Below, in pieces: positions 8,201 through 17,735 of a DNA stretch of 64,000 nucleotides. How positions within the stretch are numbered: the first letter of the stretch is position 1; the number at the start of each line of letters is the position of its first letter. A program made the position numbers and the translations under genes. The DNA lies in contig NZ_CP019344.1 of the NCBI RefSeq assembly GCF_002117125.1, forward strand, positions 1,888,501 through 1,952,500, written 5' to 3'. Under the pieces are notes generated by a model, which had not been told where the DNA came from, did no database searches, and saw only the letters and a list, made by a program, of their open reading frames with translations. The stretch is from Nonlabens spongiae. GTDB lineage: Bacteria > Bacteroidota > Bacteroidia > Flavobacteriales > Flavobacteriaceae.

Positions 8201-11200
8201 CCCAAATTTGAGGAATTCCACCCACTCCATAAGCATCACCATCTGCAAACTCAACCGTTACCGTTTGATCTGTTTGAAATTCAAATTCTTGAGTGGCCAA
8301 ATCAACGCCATTGACATTTAAGCTAAATGCATTATCCAAACTTAATATGTCCAGTACGAAGTTATCTACCGGCGAAACTACCAACCCGGTTGAAGAGTTT
8401 CCATCTGCAATGCTGAAAGTTGTTTCGTCAAACCTAACTTCACACTCTTCAGTATCCAAAATCCCATCGTTATCATCATCGATATCAACTGAATCTGGGA
8501 CTCCGTCGCCATCAGTGTCAGTCTCGACGGTAACAGTAACAAATGCACTGTCACAATTTGTAACAGTTGCTTCTTGGCAGATCCTATATTCTATCGTATA
8601 AACTCCTTCAGGAACTCCAGCGCCTACATTTACATCACCTGTTACAGGATCTACCGTTACACCAGCATTGGTCGTGCTGATTTGAGTGATATCCACATTT
8701 GCAACCGTAGCTGGCTGACCGTCGACAGTATCATTATTAAGAACATTTATTATTCCATTACTTGCAACTCCTGGCAGTGCACTTGCAACATCATCCACGG
8801 CATCTATTTGTGGCACATCTCTGTAATCCACGTCACCACCAGTCAAAACATCGCCATCGGTATCGGTAAAGTTATCAGCTTGCGTATTATCAAAGGTTCC
8901 GTTTACATCACTGTAATCATCAGCGATTTCTAGAGTATTATCTAAACCGTTGTCACCCACCGCGCTGTCGGTACGTCCATCACTATTTCCATCAGTAAGG
9001 CCTGAACCTGATTCAACGATATCAAAAACTGAATCATTATCTGAATCGAGATCCAAATAATCAGGATTGTCAGTTCCGTCAGTGTTTTCTGGGCTTAAAC
9101 CTATTGAACCAGTTCCATCGCTATTACCATTTGGAGTTTGATCGTAGTTGTCATCCAGTCCATCACCATCAGCATCAGAACCAGATGGAGCGGTATACCC
9201 TAAAGTTGTCTGTGCTTCTATAATATCTGGAATCCCATCATTGTCTGAGTCTAGATCCAAACGATTTGCGATTCCATCACCATCTGCATCACATATTAAC
9301 TCTGATTCCGAAGCGATTTCATCGCCACTCCAGGTTTCTGAATTAGAATACCTTGCAGCGTCCATAAGACCATCAAAGTAACCAGAAACGTCAGCAGAAG
9401 TACCCCCACCTATTGGGCCTCCTAAACCTCCATCACTTCCATGGCCAGGTATATTATTAAACGTCGTTGTAACAGTTGTAGCTGGAATTCCATCTAAGTA
9501 CAAGTTCATTGTACCTGAGTCAAATGTTGCCGCTACATGATGATAATTGCCGTCTAGAGTCAATACAGTAGGATGTACGATGTCAGTTTGTGAGCCTACC
9601 CCACCATTTCTAGCACTATAAGTCAAAACATCGTCATCTAGCCACAGGGTAACACCATTAGTACCGCCTCCTTCTTCATAAATGATACGATCACCGACCA
9701 AGACATCAGGTTTTATCCACACTGAAAAGCTCAAGTTTGTATAGGTGGCTTCCATAAAGCCACCATCTTGACTGTATCGTATGGCATCATCCGTCCCGTC
9801 AAAGTTAGCAGCATTAGTTCCCTCAACCACATCTGTAGAGTAAGTCGGACTGGTTGTACCACCAAGGGCACGCTCATTGTTCCCGTTTCCAGAAACGTCA
9901 TTTGTGTTACCATCTAAAGTCCAAAATGCATCAACAGTTGTAACAAAGGTTGCAGCTTTATCTGAAGTAGGACAAGATTCTTCTATATCATCAAGTATTC
10001 CATCATTATCATCATCGATGTCTGCGGAATCGATCACTCCATCTCCATCTGTATCAATACCGAGTCCGCTTACGGTAACGCTTACAGTAGCTATATCACA
10101 ATTTGAGGGCAAGGCCGTTTGACAAATCTGATACACCAAAGTATAATTTCCTGCTGGAACCGTATCAGCTACGCTTAGTTGACCTGCGGGATCAACGGTG
10201 ATTCCAGGATCAGAAGAAGAAATTGTAGTCACTGATACATCTGAAATTAAAACAGGATTTCCATCCAACGTATCATTATCCAAGACATTGATCACATCAT
10301 TAGCAGCAATTCCTTCATTGGTTGTAACAGCGTCGTCTATCGCATCAATAATCCTAGGATTATCGGTTATATCTCGATAATCCACATCGCCGCCTAGATT
10401 GACATCACCATCTTCATCGTCAAAGTTGTCTTCTTGGGTGTTATCGAAGTCCCCTTTCGCGGAAGCGTAATTATCACTGGACTCGAGGGAATTATCAAGA
10501 CCATTGAATCCAACTGTTCCATCTGTCTGACCATCACTATTACCATCAGTCAGTCCTGAACCAGATTCATCGATGTCAAACAGTCCGTCATCATCTGAAT
10601 CAAGATCCAGATAGTCAGGATTCAGGCTGCCGTCTGTATTCGTTAGCGTTAAGCCCGTGGCGCTTGTTGTGTCATTATTTTCATAGCTTGCAAATAGACC
10701 GTTTGCGCCCACACCTCCCGAAGGAGCGATATAACCCGTTGTGGATTGCGCCTCGATGTTATCTGGAATACCGTCATTATCGCTATCGAGGTCAAAAGAG
10801 TTGATAATACCATCATCATCAAAATCCAATGCAGTACAATACCTAAATTCATAAAATTGAACTGTAGAATTAGAAGCATTAGCTCCATCCTTACCATGCT
10901 TTATATTCACAGTATCTACAGGACCGTTAGCAGTGATCAAGACAGAGCTAGCTGGTGCGAGATTTCCACTGGATGAGTTGCTGGTAATTGATTGAGGTGA
11001 ATTAAAAACTAGATCTGCTCCTAGATTAATATCAGTTATTGTAATAGGCACATCCACTCCATCCAGACTAGCGGTTAGGTTTAACCTATCTTGATTGTCC
11101 AAGCCACCCACTTTAAATTCAAATTCATAAACAGGTTCACTAAATTCAAATTCATGAAATGCAAAGTCACCGTTAGGAACATTAGACTGCTGATTTTGAG

Positions 11201-14200
11201 CATTAATAAACACACCGTCTACACCTGTATTTGTAGTAGTAGATATTCCCGAGTTCCAAACTGCAGAACCTTGAAGACTATAAGTATAATCCATTGACGC
11301 TCCATTAAATGGGTAGATTCCAGCTTGTGTTCCAGGGTCAGCGGTTGAAGAGAAAGTACTACCAATTGCTACAAAGTCTGTTGCAGGACAAGTAAAACCT
11401 TCATCTACATCAAGAATACCATCATTATCATCGTCGATATCAACATCATCAGGAACACCGTCGTTATCACGATCATTATTTGTAACCGTTACAAAAACGG
11501 TAGCCGTATCACAGTTTGATGGACTCGCTGTCTCACAAATGCTGTAAATTAATTCGTAGGTACCATTGTTTACGGCAGCAGATACGTCAATGTTTCCATT
11601 AGCGTCTAGCGTTATGCCTGGATCATCAGAACTGATTGTCGTCACCGTAACATCTGCCGGCGTTACAACTACACCGTCCAAAGTATCATTATCCAGTACA
11701 TTGATTAAATCATTGCTCGTTGTCCCTTCACTATGTGAGGCAAAATCGTCGTTTGCGTTGATCAAAAGCACATTTACATCATCATCACGGTAATCTACAT
11801 CACCGCCAGTGTTTACGTCTGAGTCAGCATCCGTAAAGTTGTCGTCTTGAGTATTATCAAAACTACCGTTGACGTCGGCATAGGTATCTAGGGTTTCCAA
11901 GGTATTATCCAACCCATTATCACCCACCACACCATCGGTTCTACCGTCAGTATTGCCATCTGTCAAACCGCTACCGCTCTCGTTGATATCAAAAAGACCG
12001 TCCTCATCAGAGTCTACATCCAGATAATCTGGATTTCCGACCTCATCTGTGTCTACAACCTGTATCCCCTCTGAACCGATACCCAGGTTGCCGCCATTAG
12101 GCGTGCTGTCAAAAGCATCGTCAAGACCGTCTTGGTCAGCATCTGAACCACTGGGTGCGACATAGCCTAGAGTGGATTGACCTTCGATAATATCAGGGAT
12201 ACCGTCATTATCAGAATCCAAATCAAACTGGTTTTCTATACCGTCTCCATCTGTATCACAAAATGTAGCTTCACCATCGCCCAAGACTGAAAATGGAATG
12301 GTCGTCTTTGCTATGGTACCTGATGAGTAACTTACCGAAAGAGTCTGACCTCCTCCATTCTCATAAAATAGTACCTCAAAATCATAGACTCCCGGTGTCA
12401 GGGCAATGGTTCCGGAATTCTCCACAGGACCATGATCGCCATCGTTGTCAACGACCTCATTTCCATCAATGAAAAGCTTTGAACCATCATCAGAATTTGT
12501 GAAGAATGTATAGGTTTCTGAGGTGTTTATTTCAATGCGACCTAAATATCTAATCGAAAAAGTATCGCCATCAGCTGGAGTTACAACGGATTGTAAATTT
12601 GCAACGTTAAAATCTGACACAAATCCGGTTCCAGCAGCAGTTGCTGAACCTTCTGATATATTATCCACAGTATTACCAGCCGGAACACTGTCATAAAATT
12701 GATACCTCAATCTTCCAGTAGTTCCCAGGCCACCGGAACAAATGTCTTCGTCAATATCTAGAATACCATCGTTATCATCATCAATGTCAACGCTGTCCTC
12801 TACTCCATCGCCATCGCGATCAAATACGGCGTTGACATCTTCCCTATAGTCTACATCACCGCTCGCTGATTGTGCGTTGGAGTTGCTGTCGGTAAAGTTG
12901 TCAAACTGAGTATCGTCGAAAATTCCGTTGACGTCGTTGTAGTTATCTGCAGATTCCAACGTGTTTTCTAGACCGTTGTTGCCTACAGCTCCATCTGTTC
13001 TACCGTCACTGTTTGCATCGGTCAGGCCAGATCCTGACTCATTGATATCAAATAGGGCATCGTTATCAGAATCCAGGTCTAAATAGTCAGGGTTGTCGAT
13101 TCCGTCAGTGTTTTGAGGAGTCAATCCATTTGATCCCACTCCGTTGCTATTGCCATTGGGCGTATCATCAAAGCTATTATCCAAACCATCATTATCGTCG
13201 TCAGAACCAGAAGGTGCTACATACCCCACCGTAGGTTGCGCCTCGATAATGTCTGGAATACCATCGTTATCTGAATCTAGGTCCAGACTGTTGGGAACAC
13301 CATCGCCATCATCGTCACAGGCTGATTCATCTACGGTGATCGCAATGGAATCGATATCAAAGTCTGTGATACTGGGCGTGCTTTGCTTGGTGATACGTAG
13401 ATACCTGAACGATTGGGTTGATTGAAACGTAGAAGTTACCGCAATTTCAGAGGTTGTTGAAATTGGAAAAAATGCGGCTCCAAACGTGCTGCCATCTAAC
13501 GATTCATCGATGATGGGTTGAGCTGTTCCTGTTTGCCCGGGTAGTCTTCTCCAAGTAAAGGTAATATCAGTTCCCGGAGCAAGCGTTCGCCCAAAATCAA
13601 TGGTACTGATGTTTCCATTTGTAGTCCATGAAGCGAAAGCGCCATCAGAGGGTCCTGTGATATTGGCTATGTTCGTGACACCCGTGGTCGCTTGAGTTGC
13701 CACGGCATTTGCCGTTTCTGACGTGCATTCCTCCGTATCTAGGATACCGTCATTATCATCATCTATGTCAACAGTATCAGGTACACCATCTCCATCAGTA
13801 TCCACGCTATCTATATCATCTCGATAATCGACATCTCCATTTACTGAAAGCACATCGCCATCTGAATCTGCAAAGTTGTCTGATTGCGTATTGTCAAAAA
13901 CTCCATTTACATCAAAATAATTATCATTTATTTCTTCCTCAGTTATTAAACCGTTATTACCAACAGTTCCTGTAACCTGTCCTGATGATTGAGCTAAACC
14001 TCGACCAGATTCAACTATATCAAAAGCTCCATCATTATCTGAATCCAAATCAAGATAATCAGGATCATCCGCACCATCTGTGTTGACTGGCACAATGTCA
14101 GTTCCACCTTGAGCCGTCTCGTAATTATCATCTAGACCATTGTTGTTGGCATCGGTCATCCCAGCTCCTGATCCACTAGGCGCTATATAACCTAAAGTCG

Positions 14201-16349
14201 ACTGTGCTTCTATGTTGTCTGGAATACCATCGTTATCCGAATCAAGATCTCTAGAATCTGGGATACCGTCGTTATCTGAATCAAGAGATGGCAGTCCACA
14301 AGAAATCCTTAGGGAATAAGCCATAGCAGGTTCAGTTCCGCCACAAATAACACCTACGTCTGCGCTCGCGTCAACGTCGATGATAATTCCCGGCGTACCA
14401 CCACCTACGTCGATAACTTCAACAAGTCTGTTCAAAGCAGGCGTTACAGCTTCCAAAGCACCACACTGAGTGGTTACATTATAGGTTGTAGCTGGAAGCG
14501 TTTCATTATTGAAACCAATTTGGAAAGTCTCTGTAGCACTGTTTAAATCACCACGTGCCAGGAGGTTATCGACCAAAACAAAATCTCCGATTGACACATT
14601 CAAACCTGATGCGTCATAAACCACTTCAGAGGTACCTCCAGCAGTTGTAACCTGTCCGTTTGTATCTAAAGTTTGTTCTGAGCTATCACATGTATCACCC
14701 TCTAGTGTATCTGGAATTCCATCGTTATCATCATCAACATCTGTACTGTCGTCGATGCCATCCCCATCATTATCTGATATACAAATTGCTGCTTGAACAT
14801 TTGAATCTGTTGAACTGATGTCGTTTTGACCACCGTTAGCTTGATTGGGAACACCATTAGCATCGATACCAGTGACGGAAACATCGAGCTCCTCATCTGC
14901 GTCAAGATCTGTAAAGTCAAAACCACCATCACCCTCAAGAGCATCAGGACAACCATCATTATCTGAGTCTGTATCCAAATAATCTGGGATCAGATCTCCG
15001 TCTGTGTCTATATCTGTACATTGTTGATAAGACTGAATCTCTAAATAGTCTACTTCGAGAATACCACCATTATCCACAGTCATTAAGAGACGTATATACT
15101 TGGTATCGCTCAACAAAGTATAGGTAAATGTGGAGGCCGCAGTAGAAGAAGAGGCAAAGGAAGACGAATTGCTGGTAACACTTCCATCGAAATTTGATTC
15201 TTGAACCTGAATTGTCTTGGTTGCAGCTGTAGATGCAAAATAGCTGATTTCAATATCTGTTCCCTGTGGAACGGTAACTCCTAAATCTATTACCAACTCA
15301 TCATTAACGGTATCAAACTGGGCACCATTTGAATTCACACTGTCTAGAATAGCATTCTCATCAGCTACACCATTATTAACAAAAACATCATTAGCTCCTT
15401 GAGGTGCCGTGTTTGAGCAAATACGTTCATCAACGTCAAGAATACCATCGTTATCATCGTCATCATCATCCACATTATCCGCACCATCAAGATCATTATC
15501 CTTGTCCAGAATGAAGATTTTTCCATCCCCATTATCAACAGTTGCCGCCGTAGTTATAACACTGGTTATCGTAGAACCTATCGGCACTATGTCTTCTAAA
15601 TCAAAAAGTGCAATTCCGAGTGTACCGCCGTTTTCAACCACTCGATCTGAAAGCCAATAATCAACATTTCCAGTGGGGGCCGTTACATCACCTGGAGTTC
15701 CCGTTCCACCTGGACCAGAGAATGCTCCTCCAGCAGGATTCACAAATGTTTCTCCTAGACTTGTGATGTTTGAAGTTCCAGGAGCAGAACCAATTATTTC
15801 GATATGCAAACAATTGTTCGCATTTCTTTCCGTCACCGCAATAATAGAACCTGCTGCCGTAACAATATTGTCGAAAATTAGCGTTTGCTTTTGACTGTTG
15901 GTGGTGTCTATTGCCCCAAAATTATCGCAAATGCTAGCCCCATTACCATTTGATTCAAAATAATGATTAAGGTTTCGATCTTGATAAGCCGCAAGTGCAG
16001 AATCATCCCAAGTCGCACTAGCGCTGGTATTTTCAACAGTTGTACCATTGAGAAGAATATTGTTTCCTCCATTTCCTGCAGGCCCCACTTGATTAAGCAC
16101 GTACCCTGTAGGAGCGATCAAATCGTTATAAACAACTCCGTCAACAGTTATACTTTCCAAAAATGCAGGTGAACTATTTGTAGGTTGAGGACCCGCCCAT
16201 TGAAAAGAAACGTCGGACTGTATACTAGGAGCATTAGTTTGAGAAAATGCATTAATGGAAAAAATAGAGAAAATTATGATCAAAATTCCATGTGAAATTT
16301 TGGTCTGATACGAGTGTCTGAATGCGTTCAAAAGGTAATTTTTAACCAT
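5256..16349 (-). CDS. Giant secreted surface protein with eight Asp-rich Ca-binding modules, PA14-like, LamG-like, cadherin-like and Ig-like domains
   Basis: About 3,700 residues; the frame extends to 16379, and the ATG at 16347-16349 is preferred because it gives a usual signal peptide ending IFSINAFSQ. Residue numbers here count from 16379. Eight modules begin with a thrombospondin type-3-like Ca-binding signature (DIDDDNDGILD variants), near 303, 550, 873, 1200, 1650, 2126, 2636 and 3086. Each continues with DLDSDNDGIPD, GYxAPSG, NPDYLDLDSD, DVNGxFDxTQxDNF, GGDVDYRD and, in later modules, an Ig-like part (INVLDNDTVDG). Inserts differ: a PA14-like domain (~1216-1363) and a LamG-like domain (~2150-2356) suggest carbohydrate or ligand binding. 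The tail has a cadherin-like repeat (~3407), an Ig-like domain (~3507) and the shared C-terminal domain (~3623-3707). No gliding or Por secretion signal was recognised. Confidence 0.85.
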   Translation of the reverse strand: MVKNYLLNAFRHSYQTKISHGILIIIFSIFSINAFSQTNAPSIQSDVSFQWAGPQPTNSSPAFLESITVDGVVYNDLIAPTGYVLNQVGPAGNGGNNILLNGTTVENTSASATWDDSALAAYQDRNLNHYFESNGNGASICDNFGAIDTTNSQKQTLIFDNIVTAAGSIIAVTERNANNCLHIEIIGSAPGTSNITSLGETFVNPAGGAFSGPGGTGTPGDVTAPTGNVDYWLSDRVVENGGTLGIALFDLEDIVPIGSTITSVITTAATVDNGDGKIFILDKDNDLDGADNVDDDDDDNDGILDVDERICSNTAPQGANDVFVNNGVADENAILDSVNSNGAQFDTVNDELVIDLGVTVPQGTDIEISYFASTAATKTIQVQESNFDGSVTSNSSSFASSSTAASTFTYTLLSDTKYIRLLMTVDNGGILEVDYLEIQSYQQCTDIDTDGDLIPDYLDTDSDNDGCPDALEGDGGFDFTDLDADEELDVSVTGIDANGVPNQANGGQNDISSTDSNVQAAICISDNDGDGIDDSTDVDDDNDGIPDTLEGDTCDSSEQTLDTNGQVTTAGGTSEVVYDASGLNVSIGDFVLVDNLLARGDLNSATETFQIGFNNETLPATTYNVTTQCGALEAVTPALNRLVEVIDVGGGTPGIIIDVDASADVGVICGGTEPAMAYSLRISCGLPSLDSDNDGIPDSRDLDSDNDGIPDNIEAQSTLGYIAPSGSGAGMTDANNNGLDDNYETAQGGTDIVPVNTDGADDPDYLDLDSDNDGAFDIVESGRGLAQSSGQVTGTVGNNGLITEEEINDNYFDVNGVFDNTQSDNFADSDGDVLSVNGDVDYRDDIDSVDTDGDGVPDTVDIDDDNDGILDTEECTSETANAVATQATTGVTNIANITGPSDGAFASWTTNGNISTIDFGRTLAPGTDITFTWRRLPGQTGTAQPIIDESLDGSTFGAAFFPISTTSEIAVTSTFQSTQSFRYLRITKQSTPSITDFDIDSIAITVDESACDDDGDGVPNSLDLDSDNDGIPDIIEAQPTVGYVAPSGSDDDNDGLDNSFDDTPNGNSNGVGSNGLTPQNTDGIDNPDYLDLDSDNDALFDINESGSGLTDANSDGRTDGAVGNNGLENTLESADNYNDVNGIFDDTQFDNFTDSNSNAQSASGDVDYREDVNAVFDRDGDGVEDSVDIDDDNDGILDIDEDICSGGLGTTGRLRYQFYDSVPAGNTVDNISEGSATAAGTGFVSDFNVANLQSVVTPADGDTFSIRYLGRIEINTSETYTFFTNSDDGSKLFIDGNEVVDNDGDHGPVENSGTIALTPGVYDFEVLFYENGGGQTLSVSYSSGTIAKTTIPFSVLGDGEATFCDTDGDGIENQFDLDSDNDGIPDIIEGQSTLGYVAPSGSDADQDGLDDAFDSTPNGGNLGIGSEGIQVVDTDEVGNPDYLDVDSDEDGLFDINESGSGLTDGNTDGRTDGVVGDNGLDNTLETLDTYADVNGSFDNTQDDNFTDADSDVNTGGDVDYRDDDVNVLLINANDDFASHSEGTTSNDLINVLDNDTLDGVVVTPADVTVTTISSDDPGITLDANGNIDVSAAVNNGTYELIYSICETASPSNCDTATVFVTVTNNDRDNDGVPDDVDIDDDNDGILDVDEGFTCPATDFVAIGSTFSSTADPGTQAGIYPFNGASMDYTYSLQGSAVWNSGISTTTNTGVDGVFINAQNQQSNVPNGDFAFHEFEFSEPVYEFEFKVGGLDNQDRLNLTASLDGVDVPITITDINLGADLVFNSPQSITSNSSSGNLAPASSVLITANGPVDTVNIKHGKDGANASNSTVQFYEFRYCTALDFDDDGIINSFDLDSDNDGIPDNIEAQSTTGYIAPSGGVGANGLFASYENNDTTSATGLTLTNTDGSLNPDYLDLDSDDDGLFDIDESGSGLTDGNSDGQTDGTVGFNGLDNSLESSDNYASAKGDFDNTQEDNFDDEDGDVNLGGDVDYRDITDNPRIIDAIDDAVTTNEGIAANDVINVLDNDTLDGNPVLISDVSVTTISSSDPGITVDPAGQLSVADTVPAGNYTLVYQICQTALPSNCDIATVSVTVSGLGIDTDGDGVIDSADIDDDNDGILDDIEESCPTSDKAATFVTTVDAFWTLDGNTNDVSGNGNNERALGGTTSPTYSTDVVEGTNAANFDGTDDAIRYSQDGGFMEATYTNLSFSVWIKPDVLVGDRIIYEEGGGTNGVTLWLDDDVLTYSARNGGVGSQTDIVHPTVLTLDGNYHHVAATFDSGTMNLYLDGIPATTVTTTFNNIPGHGSDGGLGGPIGGGTSADVSGYFDGLMDAARYSNSETWSGDEIASESELICDADGDGIANRLDLDSDNDGIPDIIEAQTTLGYTAPSGSDADGDGLDDNYDQTPNGNSDGTGSIGLSPENTDGTDNPDYLDLDSDNDSVFDIVESGSGLTDGNSDGRTDSAVGDNGLDNTLEIADDYSDVNGTFDNTQADNFTDTDGDVLTGGDVDYRDVPQIDAVDDVASALPGVASNGIINVLNNDTVDGQPATVANVDITQISTTNAGVTVDPVTGDVNVGAGVPEGVYTIEYRICQEATVTNCDSAFVTVTVETDTDGDGVPDSVDIDDDNDGILDTEECEVRFDETTFSIADGNSSTGLVVSPVDNFVLDILSLDNAFSLNVNGVDLATQEFEFQTDQTVTVEFADGDAYGVGGIPQIWDRPESNVDTPLIRLIIDDSGNVSFFGSKVTNGPLFPLVLINGNTFNTVTLNSGTTNTFIIDQDVTGQTLATGSIYGSISDCDFDDDGIPNNLDLDSDNDGIPDNIEAQSTTGYTAPLGVDNDEDGLDDAYDDTPFGNSDGTGSNGLDPENTDGTDLPDYLDIDSDNDGFFDIDESGDGLTDADNDGRTDGAVGVNGLDNTVDAGGIDDYSDVNGKFDDTQDDNFTDTDGDVLIGGDVDYRDIPEINAIDDAASATAGVASNGIINVLDNDTVDGLQATVANVDITQISTTNAGVIVDPLTGDVNVGAGVQAGVYTIEYRICQEGTGTTTNCDNAFVTVTVELDTDGDGVPDAVDIDDDNDGILDSEEFNGQIECNSSSVPVSSAVQGESNVLTGNTNFSAINDGVATADDGVAMNSVNHYFVIDLGQVYQSGSVIRLDIWGNGTQNRTAVTSETTGGTYIPGGGTNPQTNQVNVNTTSFYNYTLANETQFIQIDMTVRSGGRTEWIEATITNSCLLVEGDSDGDGIVNSLDLDSDNDGIPDNIESQSTVGYIAPTGLDDDGDGLDNAYDVTPNGNANGDGSIGITPENTDGTDLPDYLDTDSDNDGLFDIDESGDGLTDANGDGRTDGVVGNNGLEDTVDDPVAGDGYDDPSGKYDGTQTDNFTDTDGDVLAGGDVDYRDVLDFEVDMPTQTVLENNAFTSVAPTLTNSPGGTITYSLGGVDAADFTIDPVTGVVSMVARDFENPVDDNTNNFYNLTIISTSSVGPVATDDFTVIVNNECEDIDVVQNKLRATDPIGVASSSDNAVLQVEVTDASGAPRSGVQVSISLESGSASFVTTSTGTTDASGLFSATVSSTVVGTPTFSARYAATTGAPDTDVELGNPTPVRFLSSIDDREACGEVGIAVSMPHPSSVLEVFSEDKGVLIPSVALLSCSDTSTIPNPATSLLVYNTNASPSLGVGFVFFDGAEWRSICLERDQLRQ
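10452..10467. repeat. Dispersed palindrome, two-mismatch variant inside the giant gene
   Basis: Fourteen of 16 bases match the core (CCCTTTCGCGGAAGCG). On the coding strand it reads YASAKGD exactly where the other modules of the same protein read DVNG-type sequence. Confidence 0.65.
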
Positions 16350-16386
16350 TATTTTGGGGTTTAGAATGGGGTAAAACATCCTAAAA

Positions 16387-16394
16387 CAAAATTA
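16387..16394 (-). promoter_or_regulatory. Possible -7 box of the giant gene
   Basis: TAATTTTG on the minus strand matches TAnnTTTG exactly and lies 38-45 bp upstream of the preferred ATG. No TTTG is found at the expected -33 position, so this is tentative. Confidence 0.35.
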
Positions 16395-17735
16395 ATTTGA
16401 TATCATTTTATAATAATTAATCATGAGTTATATACCGAAATAAAAGCGATAAATTGACATATGCAACACATCAAAAAACACTCAATAACTCAACATTGCC
16501 ACAACATATATAATTTAAAACACTGATTATAAGAACTGTAATTTTATATTTATCCGATACAGCAGGGATGTCATGTCACTATGTAGTTGATCGAATTTTG
16601 TCTATGTGACCCAACTACAACGATATCGTTATCGTTTAAAAAATCGACGAAGTGTTGAGCTAATAAGATTAACAGTAATCTGTTAAAATTAAGATTCTTA
16701 TAGCAGGATATTTAAACATGGCTTTGACACGATTTTTAAAAGAAAAAGGATTTCATGAAACGAGCAAGTTTACATTCCTTCTCTTACTAATCTTTTCAAT
16801 TATTAAGAGCTCTCAAATAAATCGATTTTATATACTCTTTATGACAATAGAGTATTAGAAAAAATTTACCTAAGCTGGAACATTAATTCTTTGCTAGACT
16901 TAAGTACAACTTAATTTGATTGTAAGGCTTACAGCCGCATTGATTTTTACCATATCAATCTTTATTGTTGCCCATTAGTTCACGGGCTCCACTTTCACAT
17001 TTCTAAGAAAGTCTATAAACCAGATCAATTATCGAGTCTGCGGATCATGGATCTATAAAGCTCCCATATTCTAAAGATAGGTTCACTACCTGAAAACGAA
17101 CTGGCTAAGTGACTACATTCACCAGAGCAGAAAGAAATACCACTAGTGCTTTGTAATCAATCACCGAAGAAATTAGTAAGAAATATGACCTCTTTTTTAC
17201 AATCGATGGTGATATAGAGCTTATCGTTGAGCGTACAGTTACTGGTCTTTCCGCTATTGCCAATCGTATTCCTATAGGTGCCTCAACGAAGTTCGATGGA
17301 ATAACAAAACCCATGTTCCTAATTAGATTACAGATACGCTGATCATAGCAATTGGTATTGCTAAGTATGTGCAACTACAGGTGCCCAATTCAAGATTTAT
17401 TGTCCGATGTATGAGTTTATCAATTGAGTTTAAGAACAGGTGGTTTAAAAATGCCACCTAGAGAAAGTAGAGAACGTTAATTGTATCTGCTCCGTATGAT
17501 TTTATAGAAAATTTCGCATCTAGATGTGCTGATGGTGGAAATCAACGCATCCTCATGAGCACTGAAGTACCTTCTCTGACTTTGGCTACTAATCGGTAAT
17601 ACGCTTTTATATAAGCGCAACTATGTATGTTGAGACGATTTCAGCGGCACAAGTTGAAGACTTATAATTTTAGAATAAGATGGACACGATATCAATCTTT
17701 TGAAAACTTAAGCGACATGGTTGTTCTAAGAACAC
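16395..17735. other. 1.34-kb stretch with no recognisable gene
   Basis: AT-rich for the first ~450 bp, then more balanced. Short frames occur on both strands (for example minus 17105-17374, and a plus frame around 17160-17340 reading EEISKKYDLFFTIDGDIEL) but all are interrupted and I recognise none. It may be a decayed gene or a long regulatory spacer between the giant gene and the NarL-type regulator. Confidence 0.5.
16718..16858 (+). CDS. Possible 46-residue membrane or leader peptide, or truncated gene start
   Basis: ATG to TAG frame encoding a basic N-terminus followed by one hydrophobic segment (FTFLLLLIFSII), like a signal peptide. It could be the surviving 5' end of a lost secreted-protein gene, or chance. 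No homologue recognised and no clear ribosome site. Confidence 0.2.
   Translation: MALTRFLKEKGFHETSKFTFLLLLIFSIIKSSQINRFYILFMTIEY

Noticed and set aside
17105..17374. 89-residue minus-strand frame
   Set aside because: No signal, no family resemblance, surrounded by stops in a region of decayed character; not supported as a gene.
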